Shown piece after piece: positions 18,012-26,660 of a stretch of 64,000 nt of DNA (its first letter is position 1; every line of letters starts with the position of its first letter). The notes beneath the pieces were generated by a model. It did no database searches and was not told where the DNA came from. It saw only the letters and a list, made by a program, of their open reading frames with translations. A program made the translations under genes and the position numbers. The stretch spans positions 18,534 to 82,533 of the forward strand of contig CAYUJS010000002.1 of NCBI GenBank assembly GCA_964445105.1, given 5' to 3'. The DNA is from CAWBNS01 sp964445105. Lineage in GTDB: Bacteria; Chlamydiota; Chlamydiia; Chlamydiales; JAJFMA01.

Positions 18012-18533
18012 ATGGCCTCTATGACGCGCCCAGGTAAAACAGTCGCCGAAACAGCTGTAACCGATCATACCTACAAGGTATTTCCCAACGACCTAAACTC
18101 TCACGGAACTGTTTTTGGAGGCATGGTCATGTCCCAGGCAGACCGCGTTGCTAACGTCGTTGCTGAACGGCACAGCGAGCGACTTTGTGTCACGGCTTCT
18201 GTCGATTCGATGCATTTTCTCGCGCCCGCGCGCAGAGGCGAAACGCTCGTCTTCATGGCCTGCGTGAACCGCGCTTGGCGTAGCTCGATGGAGGTCGGTG
18301 TTAAGGTCGTTTCAGAAAACTACCGCACAGGTAACCGCGCGCACATACTTAGCGCCTACTTCACCTTCGTGGCCGTAGACGATGAGCACCAGCCGTGCGA
18401 TTGCGCCCCCGTCATCCCCCAATCTCCTATTGAAAAACGCCGTTTCGAAGAGGCTGGCGAACGCCGCAGGCAACGTCAAGAAGAAGCCGCGCAGCGCCGG
18501 GCCCGCCGCCAGCAGGAACCTCTTCAGTCGTAA
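18012..18533 (+). CDS. Hotdog-fold acyl-CoA thioesterase (YciA-like)
   Basis: Hydrolyses acyl-CoA to free acid and CoA. The 173 residues contain the family signature NDLNSHGTVFGGMVMSQADR followed by RLCVTASVDSMHFLAPARRGETL, as in YciA/acyl-CoA hydrolases; the Asn/His-Gly-Thr/Gly-Gly pattern forms the active-site region. After about residue 135 there is a charged, Arg/Glu-rich tail (RRRQRQEEAAQRRARRQQE), probably helical and an add-on to the core. An AAAGG element sits directly before ATG 18012, so the next ATG at 18021 (MTRPGK), nine bases from it, is an alternative start. Convergent with cydB (10-base gap). Confidence 0.92.
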   Translation: MASMTRPGKTVAETAVTDHTYKVFPNDLNSHGTVFGGMVMSQADRVANVVAERHSERLCVTASVDSMHFLAPARRGETLVFMACVNRAWRSSMEVGVKVVSENYRTGNRAHILSAYFTFVAVDDEHQPCDCAPVIPQSPIEKRRFEEAGERRRQRQEEAAQRRARRQQEPLQS

Positions 18534-18543
18534 ATTAAGCCTA

Positions 18544-19575
18544 TCAATAACTCGTTGACTCTAATTTTACCTTACCTCGGAAGATCCAGTAAATCCCCAG
18601 CGTGTAGGAAATAACCAGCGGTACACCTATAAACGCCATTAACAATAAAATTTTCAGAGTCATCTCGGAAGATGAGCTATTATAAATCGTTAAACTCAGA
18701 TGCTCAGGATCGTTGATCGCGCGCAGCACCGTCGGGTACATTCCCACTGCAAATAGAGAGAAGAGGAAAACCATCGAAAAGCAAGAAGAGATAAACGCCC
18801 TACCGTCGCGACCTGACTGGAGTTCCCTAGGAATATTAGCAATAGCAAACATGTTTGCCACGGCCAGCAAAAAGAAAACAGGCCTCTCTTGGATAGCTCT
18901 CGTCATGTGAGGCTGATAAATCAAAGTCGCCATCGTCGCCAAAACGTAAGTGATTATAAAGAAAACGATCGCAGGGTTAATCCAGCGACGTGCGCGCTCG
19001 TTTAGCTCGCCCTCCGTTTTCATGGCCACATAGATCGCCCCGTGCATCATAAAGAGAGCCACTGTCATCACGCCAATCAGCAGAGCATACGGATGCACAA
19101 GCTGCGCAAACGTGCCTGCAAACTCTTGCTCGGCGTTAAGTGGAACCCCACGGATAATGTTGCCCATGATCAGACCAAGATCGAGCGCGATCACATAACT
19201 CGCCACGCTGAACGCTCGGTCCCAACCGCTTCTCCACCATTTCTGCGCCTGTTTACTGCGAAACTCAATGGCTACCGCACGAAAAATAATACCCGCCAAA
19301 AGAATCATCACAGGAATGTAAAAGCCTGAGCAAAAAGTCGCGTAGATGGCGGGAAAACCAGCAAATAGAGCGCCGCCCGCGGTGACTAACCACACCTCAT
19401 TTCCATCCCAAACAGGGCCGATCGAGTTCAGCATCAGGCGGCGCTCCTGGTCCGTTTCAGCCAGTAAATGCAACTGCCCGACGCCCAGGTCAAACCCATC
19501 CAAGACAGCGTAACCCGTCAGCAAAATCACAACGATCGAAAACCAAATAAATTGTAAGTCGGATAGAAGATCCAT
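18544..19575 (-). CDS. cydB: Cytochrome bd ubiquinol oxidase subunit II
   Basis: Membrane subunit of the bd-type terminal oxidase that reduces oxygen with quinol electrons. 343 residues, starting MDLLSDLQFIWFSIVVILLT and continuing GYAVLDGFDLGVG, the typical CydB N-terminus, then GPVWDGNEVWLVTAGGALFAGFP. About eight or nine hydrophobic helices are visible. It follows cydA by 5 bases and is certainly cotranscribed with it. No CydX-like small ORF is evident after the stop. Confidence 0.95.
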   Translation of the reverse strand: MDLLSDLQFIWFSIVVILLTGYAVLDGFDLGVGQLHLLAETDQERRLMLNSIGPVWDGNEVWLVTAGGALFAGFPAIYATFCSGFYIPVMILLAGIIFRAVAIEFRSKQAQKWWRSGWDRAFSVASYVIALDLGLIMGNIIRGVPLNAEQEFAGTFAQLVHPYALLIGVMTVALFMMHGAIYVAMKTEGELNERARRWINPAIVFFIITYVLATMATLIYQPHMTRAIQERPVFFLLAVANMFAIANIPRELQSGRDGRAFISSCFSMVFLFSLFAVGMYPTVLRAINDPEHLSLTIYNSSSSEMTLKILLLMAFIGVPLVISYTLGIYWIFRGKVKLESTSY

Positions 19576-19580
19576 ATCAC

Positions 19581-20951
19581 CTACTCCTCTTCAAAAAGTT
19601 GTCTTTGATTGTGGTAAACTAGTTCCGTATCTACCTCTGTGGGGCCTTCTTGAATTTTGTGGTTGAGAAGGTAAATAAAAAGAATTAACAAGAAAATATA
19701 GACCAAGGAAAACAGGACTAGAGATCCTAGAATATGCCCTGCGGTAACAGACTTGGATAGCCCTTCAGAAATACGCATCAATCCGTAGACGATCCAAGGG
19801 TAGCGCCCCATTTCAGCCGTCATCCAACCCGCCTGGTTGGCGATCTGTGGAAATACTACGATGCCCACCAAGCATTTTAACAGCAATCGATGGCTAAACA
19901 GCTTACCGCTTCGCCACTGCACCAACGCGATTACGCTCAGCAGGGTCATGCAAGCCCAGCAGTAAAGCATGATATGATACGACTGAAACACCCAAGGCAC
20001 CTTCGGCCAATCTTGTCTGGGAAAATGATCCAGGCCGGTCACCGCAGCAGCCGGATCACCGTGCAGCAAAATACTCAGTAACGCAGGGATCTTAATGCCG
20101 TAATTGACCCTTGCTTCTTGGCTATCTGGCAAGCCAAAAAGGTAAATAGGAGCCTCTCCCCCTGTCTGATAAATCCCCTCCATCGCAGCCATCTTCGCTG
20201 GCTGGTGCTGTGCGACGATCTTGTCGCTCGCATCGCCAGTAACCAGCTGTAAAACGCACGAAAGCATGCAAACAACCAGCCCCACCTTCAAAGAGGTACG
20301 CGCAAAGGGCTCATGCACCCCTTTCAACAGATAGTACGCCCCCACGCTCATCGCCAAAGTCGCACCGGCTAACCAACAGCCCAATCCCACGTGTAATAGC
20401 CGTACAACTGAAGAAGGGTTAAAGACCATTTCCCAAAAATCTACGATCTCCGCGCGCGCCATCAAGCCTTCCCCAACGATATGGTAACCAGCAGGCGTCT
20501 GCATCCAAGAGTTAGCCACCGTAATCCAAACCGCGCTAAAGTGCGCTCCAAGACAAACCATAAGTGTGGCAAAGAAATGTAATTTGGGCCCCACCCGATC
20601 CCAGCCAAACAAAAGCAATGCCAAAAATCCCGACTCAAGGAAAAAGGCAAACACGCCTTCCGCGGCCAGCGCACTACCAAAAACGTCACCAACGAACCGT
20701 GAATAGGTCGCCCAGTTTGTGCCAAACTCGAACTCCATCACAATGCCCGTCGCCACCCCAATCGCAAAAGTTAAGGCGAAAATCTTCGTCCAAAATTTAG
20801 CCACCTGGCGGTAATGAACCTCTCCGGTCTTAAGGTATAGTCCCTCGATAATCACCAATATGACACCCAAACCTATGCTTAAGGGGGGATAGATATAGTG
20901 AAACATAATCGTCACCGCAAACTGGATTCTGGCTAGCGTTTCAGTGTCCAT
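19581..20951 (-). CDS. cydA: Cytochrome bd ubiquinol oxidase subunit I
   Basis: Haem-bearing catalytic subunit of cytochrome bd. 456 residues beginning [20 protein letters not shown], with the conserved early His (MFHYIYP) that ligates a high-spin haem. It contains [20 protein letters not shown] and later [16 protein letters not shown], the GR-PW box (usually GRQPW; Gln is replaced by Tyr here). The quinol loop before this box appears short, as in the short-Q-loop class. First gene of cydAB; in Chlamydia cydAB also neighbours the ybbP/ybbR pair found downstream here. A truncated nuclease pseudogene lies just upstream. Confidence 0.95.
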   Translation of the reverse strand: MDTETLARIQFAVTIMFHYIYPPLSIGLGVILVIIEGLYLKTGEVHYRQVAKFWTKIFALTFAIGVATGIVMEFEFGTNWATYSRFVGDVFGSALAAEGVFAFFLESGFLALLLFGWDRVGPKLHFFATLMVCLGAHFSAVWITVANSWMQTPAGYHIVGEGLMARAEIVDFWEMVFNPSSVVRLLHVGLGCWLAGATLAMSVGAYYLLKGVHEPFARTSLKVGLVVCMLSCVLQLVTGDASDKIVAQHQPAKMAAMEGIYQTGGEAPIYLFGLPDSQEARVNYGIKIPALLSILLHGDPAAAVTGLDHFPRQDWPKVPWVFQSYHIMLYCWACMTLLSVIALVQWRSGKLFSHRLLLKCLVGIVVFPQIANQAGWMTAEMGRYPWIVYGLMRISEGLSKSVTAGHILGSLVLFSLVYIFLLILFIYLLNHKIQEGPTEVDTELVYHNQRQLFEEE

Positions 20952-21150
20952 TTACTGCCCTCAGTGTAAACGTTAGAAGGTGCCCAGGATTCTGGATTGC
21001 GAGACCGAAGTCAATCTAAAAACAGCAAAACGCCAACCAGATTTATTAAAATATAAATACATACATTGAACCCGCGCTGAGATATGGATATGACGGTTTA
21101 AAAATGCCCCGCAGGGGCTCTTTCACCAAACAGCGCCAGGATAGACAAGA

Positions 21151-21645
21151 TCAGTAAGATGATCTTAACTGTGCGATTATTTCTGATGAAAGATTGGTGG
21201 CGCGAGCAACCACCTCCGAGCTCAAACCTTCAAGAATCAGTTTTTTTGCTATTGCGATTTTTTCTTCTTCCCAACCCTTTTTATGGCCTTCTTCTAAGCC
21301 TACTAGTCGCGCGTGCTTGAGGCACTCTTTTTCAACGGAGATTTTGTCAGTCATGTCATCGTAAGCCATCAGCTGTTCGGCGGACCACTTACAGCAATCT
21401 GGTTCTGCATACGCCCTATCGATAACGTTGTCATTACCGATAGTCAGTTCCAAACCCTCCGCTTCCGTTTGCCCAGCGTTTTTGAAAAAATAGGCCCATT
21501 TATCGACCATGGAGGCCAGTTGCTCTTTAGTTTTATTCAATTTAGAAAGCTCTAAAAATGAGAAAGAAAAATCTTTTAGACACCGCACATGTACTTTTTC
21601 CTGTAAGAGGTAGTGGTGAGAGGGGGTGCTCTTTTAGGCTAGGTA
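21151..21645 (-). pseudogene. Truncated PD-(D/E)XK nuclease-family transposase/Rpn-like protein
   Basis: The frame encodes about 145 residues from GTG 21588, but homologous sequence (HYLLQEKVHVRCLKDF) continues upstream in frame to a stop near 21645, so there is no proper start. SFLELSKLNKTKEQLASMVDKW and the C-terminal GHKKGWEEEKIAIAKKLI with LEGLSSEVVARATNLS are typical of the C-terminal half of PDDEXK_2/YhgA-like recombination-promoting nucleases. The N-terminal catalytic half (about 130-150 residues) is missing. A decayed mobile-element passenger; the C-terminal part alone should have no nuclease activity. Confidence 0.7.
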
Positions 21646-21827
21646 TGGATCCGCTTCTTATGTTATAGGCCGATCAGCAAAGCGCAAAAAAGAAAACGGA
21701 CACCACCCCTAAAGCATAGTACATCAACCTCTCTAAAATCATAATGTCTCCACGTCAGAAATTATAATTGCCGAGAATCGAGGGAAAATAGAAAATCTGC
21801 CGTGACCTAGCCCCTTCGGTTTGCCCT

Positions 21828-22625
21828 ATGTTGCAGTTACTTATTCCAGCTGTTGAGATTGCCATCGTAGCGGTGTTCTTTTATTACCTTTTGTCTTTTT
21901 TTTGGAATACAAAAGCTATGGACCTCATGCTAGGGCTGGGAGCATTATTGCTATTTTTGGCAGCTGTAAATTGGCTGAAGCTACCTGTCCTACAAAAAAT
22001 GTTCATCTATATCGGTAACGTGGCCGTCATCGCTCTTCTGGTTATTTTTCAGCCCGAACTGCGGCTGGCTTTGGCCAAGCTCAGCGTAAAAGGCAAAAAA
22101 TTCAAAGAGATCACAGAGTTCGACCGCTTCTTAGATAGCATTGCTCAGACAGTTTACAGGTTGGCCGAAAGACGTATTGGTGCTCTGATTGTTTTAGAAA
22201 ACCAAGACTCACTCGATGACTACGCAAATAAAGCGGTCCTACTTAACGCTGAATTCAGTGCAGAGCTACTGGAGTCGATATTTAGCACCACCACACCGTT
22301 ACACGACGGCGCGGTGATTATACGCGGCACCACCCTAGTTTCGGCAGCTACTATCTTACCTCTGGCCGAGGAGAGCACACAGCTCTCCAAGTCGATGGGC
22401 ACGCGCCACCGCGCCGGACTTGGGATTAGCGAATTGACCGACGCACTTATCATTGTTATCTCAGAAGAGACAGGCAGGGTTTCCATCGCACGCGAGGGCA
22501 TCATCACACGCGGCATCAAACCAGATCGTTTTAAAGGCATCGTTCGCAGTATCTTCACCCCTCCCAAGTTAACTGCACAGCAACCCGTTAAATGGCTTGA
22601 ACGAATCAGAGCATGGAAAATTTGA
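21828..22625 (+). CDS. cdaA: Diadenylate cyclase CdaA (c-di-AMP synthase)
   Basis: Membrane-bound enzyme joining two ATP into cyclic di-AMP. 265 residues with three N-terminal membrane helices (about 6-75) and then the DAC domain. The DGA motif is at 160-162 (TPLHDGAVIIRG) and the RHR motif at 193-195 (MGTRHRAGLGISE), so both catalytic signatures are intact. The 3' end overlaps the ybbR-like gene by 13 bases. The pair corresponds to the CdaA-CdaR arrangement, in which the YbbR protein regulates the cyclase. No clear ribosome binding site is seen before the ATG. Confidence 0.95.
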   Translation: MLQLLIPAVEIAIVAVFFYYLLSFFWNTKAMDLMLGLGALLLFLAAVNWLKLPVLQKMFIYIGNVAVIALLVIFQPELRLALAKLSVKGKKFKEITEFDRFLDSIAQTVYRLAERRIGALIVLENQDSLDDYANKAVLLNAEFSAELLESIFSTTTPLHDGAVIIRGTTLVSAATILPLAEESTQLSKSMGTRHRAGLGISELTDALIIVISEETGRVSIAREGIITRGIKPDRFKGIVRSIFTPPKLTAQQPVKWLERIRAWKI

Positions 22626-23869
22626 TACCTCACACCTTCAACCACGACTGGAAACGCAAGTTCATTGCGTTAATGGGCGCCATAGCTGTTTGGCTGTTCG
22701 TCAACCAAACGATCACTGCCACAAAAACTATCTCCAGCGTACCCATCCGCGTGATCAACTTACCCCAAGATAAGACCATTCAAGGCCTATTGCCAAACGG
22801 CATTCTAAACCGGCGCGTCACGTTGACATTAACTGGTACAAAAGATGTCGTCGATACATTAGAGCCCAGCGATCTAGAGGTGGTCATCGACACCGCCCAT
22901 CAGCCCGAAGAGTGGGTTTTGCAAGTAAATAAAAAGAACCTTGTCAGTTTAAATCCCGAAGTGGATTTACTGAGGCACATCAAATCTGTTGCAAATAACG
23001 AGTTCGTGGTGAAGATGAGTCGCGTCATCACGCGCCCCGTACCTGTCATCATCAAACCGCCCGCGGAGGCAGCGCCAGAAGGCTACCAATTTCTGGATAT
23101 ATGGCCGCAAAATCTTTCTCAAACGGTGACAGGACCAGCCGAGCAGGTCGAACAGCTAGAAGAACGCGGTTTTCATCTCACTTTCGATCTAAGCCAGATC
23201 ACCAAAGCACAGCTCGACGCAATGAAAGGTTCCTCACAAACTTTCCGCGACGATGAGGTGGGCTTCATCGTTCCGGATAGCTGGAAAATTGTAACCGTAC
23301 CGTTTGAAAGCGACCTACCGCAAGCCATTAACGACCCTCGAGCGACGAACCTCCAAATAACTTTTCTACGCAAAGAATTGATCCCGATTCCAAATGAACT
23401 GCCAGTACGCGTTTTTTATCCTACGGAACTTAACAAGACCCTTAACCCCATCTCACGCCCATTAAAGCCTAGTAGTCTTATTCAACAGACAAACGGCATG
23501 CAGTTTCTGAATCGCAAATTGCTGGCTGGTGGAGCCAGTCGTCTTTTCGTGGATATCATACGAGATAGCATAGAGATCGTCATCACAGCAGCTCCAGAGG
23601 CCGAACGCGAATTTTTGCAGTGGAGCCTAGAATTCATCAACCAACGCGAGTTAGAAGACACCTTCGTGGCCCTTTTCATGACAGATCATTCCACACATGG
23701 CTCCGAAAATTCCGAAGCAGCTCGGAAGCGTGAAAGCCGCCTTAGAAGGCGTTTTAGAGAATACGTGCGCGAACTGACTCTCTACAGTTCGGCCAGCGAC
23801 AGCCTGTCGCTTGAAGCTAAAATGACTTCTACCGGCATCGTCATCAATGATATGTCGAGCGCTCCTTAA
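22613..23869 (+). CDS. YbbR-domain protein (CdaR-like regulator of CdaA)
   Basis: Single-pass membrane protein of 418 residues with the bulk outside the cytoplasm. The N-terminal segment HDWKRKFIALMGAIAVWLFV is the typical YbbR anchor; several YbbR repeats follow (e.g. SVPIRVINLP, VPVIIKPP with GYQFLDIWPQNLSQTVTGPA). The C-terminal part carries a charged RKRESRLRRRFREY stretch. Overlap with cdaA by 13 bases indicates coupling. By analogy with CdaR it would sense the envelope and adjust c-di-AMP synthesis; this role is inferred from the pairing. Confidence 0.88.
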   Translation: MENLIPHTFNHDWKRKFIALMGAIAVWLFVNQTITATKTISSVPIRVINLPQDKTIQGLLPNGILNRRVTLTLTGTKDVVDTLEPSDLEVVIDTAHQPEEWVLQVNKKNLVSLNPEVDLLRHIKSVANNEFVVKMSRVITRPVPVIIKPPAEAAPEGYQFLDIWPQNLSQTVTGPAEQVEQLEERGFHLTFDLSQITKAQLDAMKGSSQTFRDDEVGFIVPDSWKIVTVPFESDLPQAINDPRATNLQITFLRKELIPIPNELPVRVFYPTELNKTLNPISRPLKPSSLIQQTNGMQFLNRKLLAGGASRLFVDIIRDSIEIVITAAPEAEREFLQWSLEFINQRELEDTFVALFMTDHSTHGSENSEAARKRESRLRRRFREYVRELTLYSSASDSLSLEAKMTSTGIVINDMSSAP

Positions 23870-23870
23870 G

Positions 23871-24986
23871 ATGCGCCCACGCTTAGTTCTATTGAAAGGG
23901 CAAATTGTCTCTCAGGGTGGCCTGGAAAAGTACACCCTACATTTAGCACAAGCTTTTGTGGCGCATGGCTGCGAGGTCACACTACTCACCGCTGGGGAAA
24001 CACCTCCTCTCTTTCGTGAAACATGCGAAGTCATCTCGCTGTTCCCCAAGTCACGCCTTAGCGTCCTGCACCTCTACCGCTTTGAACGCGCTTGTCAACA
24101 ATGGCTAACGCGAACCCGCCCCGAAATTGTCTTTGGGTTAGACCGCAACAGTTTCCAGACGCACTACCGCGCGGGAAACGGGGTACATCGCGCCTACCTT
24201 GCCCAACGGTACTTGATGGAGCCTGGGCTCAAAAAATTCACGCTCGCGCTCAACCCATTCCACCAAGGCATGCTTCATCTGGAGCGAAAAGCCTTTGAAA
24301 ACCCAAAACTACAATGCCTCTTTGCTAATTCTGAAATGGTACGTCAAGAAATTTTACAGTACTACCACATCGACCCCACACGCGTGGAGGTCATCCACAA
24401 CGGCGTACAGTGGAGTCAATGGCAATCGCATTTCGACCATATTCCACAGAGAACCCAAAACGCTTTCCAATTTTTGTTCATAGGACATGGTTATCGCCGT
24501 AAAGGTCTTGCATTTCTCTTGCAAGGCCTAAGCCTGCTTAAAGACACCAACTGGAAGCTCACAGTCATCGGCAAAGACAACGCCGTCCATGAATTTCAAG
24601 AAATAGCGCGACGGTTAAAAATAGATGATAAGGTGCGCTTTTTGGGGCCCCAGCCAAACACCATACCCTTCTATCAAGCCGCCGACGCTTTAATTGCCCC
24701 ATCCATCTACGACCCCTTCGCCAATGTTACTGTTGAAGCGCTAGCCATGGGGTTGTTTGTGGTTTCCTCTGCATTCAACGGCGGTAAAGAAATTCTGTGT
24801 AAAGAATCGGGGATTGTTATAGAAAACTTGACCGACCCTGATTCCGTGTCCGCAGCTCTGGCTACTGCTCTGAAACGACCTAAGACACTTGAGCAAGCGT
24901 TGACAATACGCAGCTCAGTCCAGCACTTAGACCTTCCCCATCAGCTCAACCGAATCATTAAACAGACCCTTGCCCATGCCGGTTAA
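23871..24986 (+). CDS. Glycosyltransferase family 4 (WaaG-like)
   Basis: GT-B-fold sugar transferase, 371 residues from ATG 23871, directly after the ybbR stop; the frame extends 8 codons upstream within ybbR without family similarity. It contains GQIVSQGGLEKYTLHLAQAF at the N-terminus, THYRAGNGVHRAYL, VEVIHNGVQW, LFIGHGYRRKGLAFLL, VRFLGPQ and the EX7E-type region APSIYDPFANVTVEALAMG. These are the landmarks of nucleotide-sugar-dependent GT4 enzymes such as the LPS core glucosyltransferase WaaG. A role in lipooligosaccharide assembly is likely but unproven. The 3' end overlaps rsmE by 11 bases. Confidence 0.87.
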   Translation: MRPRLVLLKGQIVSQGGLEKYTLHLAQAFVAHGCEVTLLTAGETPPLFRETCEVISLFPKSRLSVLHLYRFERACQQWLTRTRPEIVFGLDRNSFQTHYRAGNGVHRAYLAQRYLMEPGLKKFTLALNPFHQGMLHLERKAFENPKLQCLFANSEMVRQEILQYYHIDPTRVEVIHNGVQWSQWQSHFDHIPQRTQNAFQFLFIGHGYRRKGLAFLLQGLSLLKDTNWKLTVIGKDNAVHEFQEIARRLKIDDKVRFLGPQPNTIPFYQAADALIAPSIYDPFANVTVEALAMGLFVVSSAFNGGKEILCKESGIVIENLTDPDSVSAALATALKRPKTLEQALTIRSSVQHLDLPHQLNRIIKQTLAHAG

Positions 24987-25689
24987 CCGTTTTTTTATCG
25001 ATCAACCGTTTGAGGCCAACCAAACAGTGCGCCTAATAGAAGAGGAGTACCGACACCTTCGCGTGCTGCGCCCCAGACCGGGAGACCTGCTAGAGCTAGT
25101 CAACGGTAGTGGACAGCTAGGTATCGCCAAGCTGCTACAACTATCTAAAGATGAAGCCCTGGCGCAACTAAAAAAAGTCTCACACGAGCAGCCCGCTGGC
25201 TATGAGCTCATTCTGGCGCAAGCCATCCCGCGCATCAACCGCCTCGACACCATTCTAGAAAAAGGAACCGAATTGGGCGTAACCCAGTTCTGGCTATTCC
25301 CCGGAGAACAAGGTGAGCGGCTGACCATCTCTTCACAACAAGAACAGCGTATGAAGCACGTCGTAACCGCTGCGTTCAAGCAGTGCGGCAGGCTATGGTT
25401 ACCTAAAATCGTGCTCAAACCGCCCCTAAAAGAGTGGATGAACTTGCCAGAAAGAACCTATTTTGGCGATGTGCGACCCTCTGCATCCTTGTTCTACCAA
25501 GCGTGGAAGCCAGCACAAAGAGAGATCGCTTTTTTGGTGGGCCCTGAAGCCGGTTTTAGCGAGCATGAGCTCGCATGCCTTCACAAATTACAAGCCGCCG
25601 GCGTATCGTTGCATAACAATATTTTACGCGCCGATACAGCTCCATTGGTCGCCTTGAGCGTCATTTACCAACTCGTAGCGGGTGCATAG
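24976..25689 (+). CDS. rsmE: 16S rRNA (uracil-1498-N3)-methyltransferase RsmE
   Basis: SPOUT-class methyltransferase modifying U1498 of 16S rRNA. From ATG 24976 (MPVNRFFIDQPF) it has about 237 residues; an in-frame TTG lies two codons earlier. The N-terminal PUA-like part (YRHLRVLRPRPGDLLELVNG) precedes the knot domain with QAIPRINRLDTILEKGTELG, FLVGPEAGFSEHE and the terminal NILRADTAPLVALSVIYQL, all diagnostic of RsmE. It overlaps the glycosyltransferase by 11 bases and is followed by a terminator hairpin. Confidence 0.94.
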   Translation: MPVNRFFIDQPFEANQTVRLIEEEYRHLRVLRPRPGDLLELVNGSGQLGIAKLLQLSKDEALAQLKKVSHEQPAGYELILAQAIPRINRLDTILEKGTELGVTQFWLFPGEQGERLTISSQQEQRMKHVVTAAFKQCGRLWLPKIVLKPPLKEWMNLPERTYFGDVRPSASLFYQAWKPAQREIAFLVGPEAGFSEHELACLHKLQAAGVSLHNNILRADTAPLVALSVIYQLVAGA

Positions 25690-25727
25690 AGATACGGGTC
25701 TCGCTTAAGATGGCGCTTGGCACGACC

Positions 25728-25761
25728 CAGGAGCCACCCTAGAGCGCTCCTGAGTTTTTTT
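25728..25761 (+). terminator. Rho-independent terminator after rsmE
   Basis: CAGGAGC at 25728-25734 pairs with GCTCCTG at 25746-25752, with a loop of about 11 bases, followed by AG and a run of T. It closes the cdaA-ybbR-GT-rsmE unit. Confidence 0.65.
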
Positions 25762-25895
25762 CAGCTAATAACAGTATCTCCCACAAATAAAGAGACGAGG
25801 CTTAATAGGCGTTTATCCGCAGCCATGGCCTCTTCCCTTCGCGCGCAACCCCACACAAGTCCTGGTACCGACCTATATAGCCTTGACCGCGACCT

Positions 25896-26270
25896 CTAGA
25901 CAGGATTTTGATATTCAATTGCCTGCAGAAGATGATAGTCGTTTGGGGCCGGCAGCAGCTCTGTCAGTCGCCCGTCCTGAAGCCTAAAAAAAGATAGGGT
26001 AGCCGGCCTACACGACTCGCCTCCACGAAAAATTTTATAACACACAAGTGCACAAACCGCGGAGATCACAACTAAAGCTCCGCCTACTATGGGAGCCATC
26101 GTGCGTACAGAAGGAGGCTGACCCTCGTGGATCGCAGTTTGCGCAATTAAGTAGGCTCCGATCGGCAACGCGCCTAAAACGCAACAGACCATAGCAAGTA
26201 CAACATCCCCCCTATTCACTTGTGGCACTTCTTGAAACACTGTACGGTCGTTCTCTCCGAATTGCACCAT
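25896..26270 (-). CDS. Small two-helix membrane protein, inclusion-membrane (Inc) candidate
   Basis: 124 residues. Two hydrophobic helices (VVLAMVCCVLGALPIGAYLI at about 24-43, and MAPIVGGALVVISAVCALVC at about 58-78) are separated by a short polar loop (QTAIHEGQPPSVRT). The N-terminal about 22 and C-terminal about 45 residues are soluble. Such a closely spaced helix pair is the bilobed hydrophobic domain of chlamydial Inc proteins, which type III secretion places in the vacuole membrane. GAGG precedes the ATG at good spacing. The Inc call rests on topology alone; an ordinary small membrane protein is possible. Confidence 0.68.
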   Translation of the reverse strand: MVQFGENDRTVFQEVPQVNRGDVVLAMVCCVLGALPIGAYLIAQTAIHEGQPPSVRTMAPIVGGALVVISAVCALVCYKIFRGGESCRPATLSFFRLQDGRLTELLPAPNDYHLLQAIEYQNPV

Positions 26271-26539
26271 AAAAACCTCACCTTTAAAATGTTAGAGATA
26301 GAGTAACAATCCCCGTTTGCCTCGGTATCAACTGCCTAAACTGAGGTTACTCAATAAGCCGACAGGTAGCACAACCAATATTTTATCAAAAATTATTTTT
26401 AAAATAAGGTCCAGGCTTGCTGTGTGCTGGAAAAGAATTAAAGAGCTAATCGACGAGAGGCAAGGGCTACAGCAGGATCGAGCACGACCAATTAACCCCC
26501 ATAATGAGAACTAGCCTTTCGTGCTTGTCAGCGAGCTAC
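26271..26539. other. Intergenic stretch without recognised gene
   Basis: AT-rich gap between the small membrane gene and repeat copy D. The open frame here shows no family resemblance or ribosome binding site, and I see no RNA gene. Confidence 0.4.
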
Positions 26540-26623
26540 AGCCAGATTTGTTCCGTCAACTGGCCTTCTGTCTTGCTGTCAGCCATCTTTGAGCCTGTTT
26601 CTTTTTTTAGTGGGAGCTGCTAG
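26540..26623. repeat. Dispersed inverted-end repeat, copy D (one-ended)
   Basis: The right half is well conserved: CTGTCAGCCATCTTTGAGCC then TTTCTTTTTTTAGTGGGAGC. Its sequence matches copies A, B and F in this part. No inverted left end is found, so this copy is truncated. It lies just downstream of pyk. Confidence 0.65.
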
Positions 26624-26650
26624 CAAAAAATAAACGCTAATATTTAACGC
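26624..26650 (-). terminator. Probable terminator after pyk
   Basis: On the minus strand CGTTAA pairs with TTAGCG (plus 26635-26640 with 26644-26649, loop of 3) and is followed by TTTATTTTTTG. Short stem, but in the right place 11 bases after the pyk stop. Confidence 0.5.
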
Positions 26651-26660
26651 GCAAGAAGTT

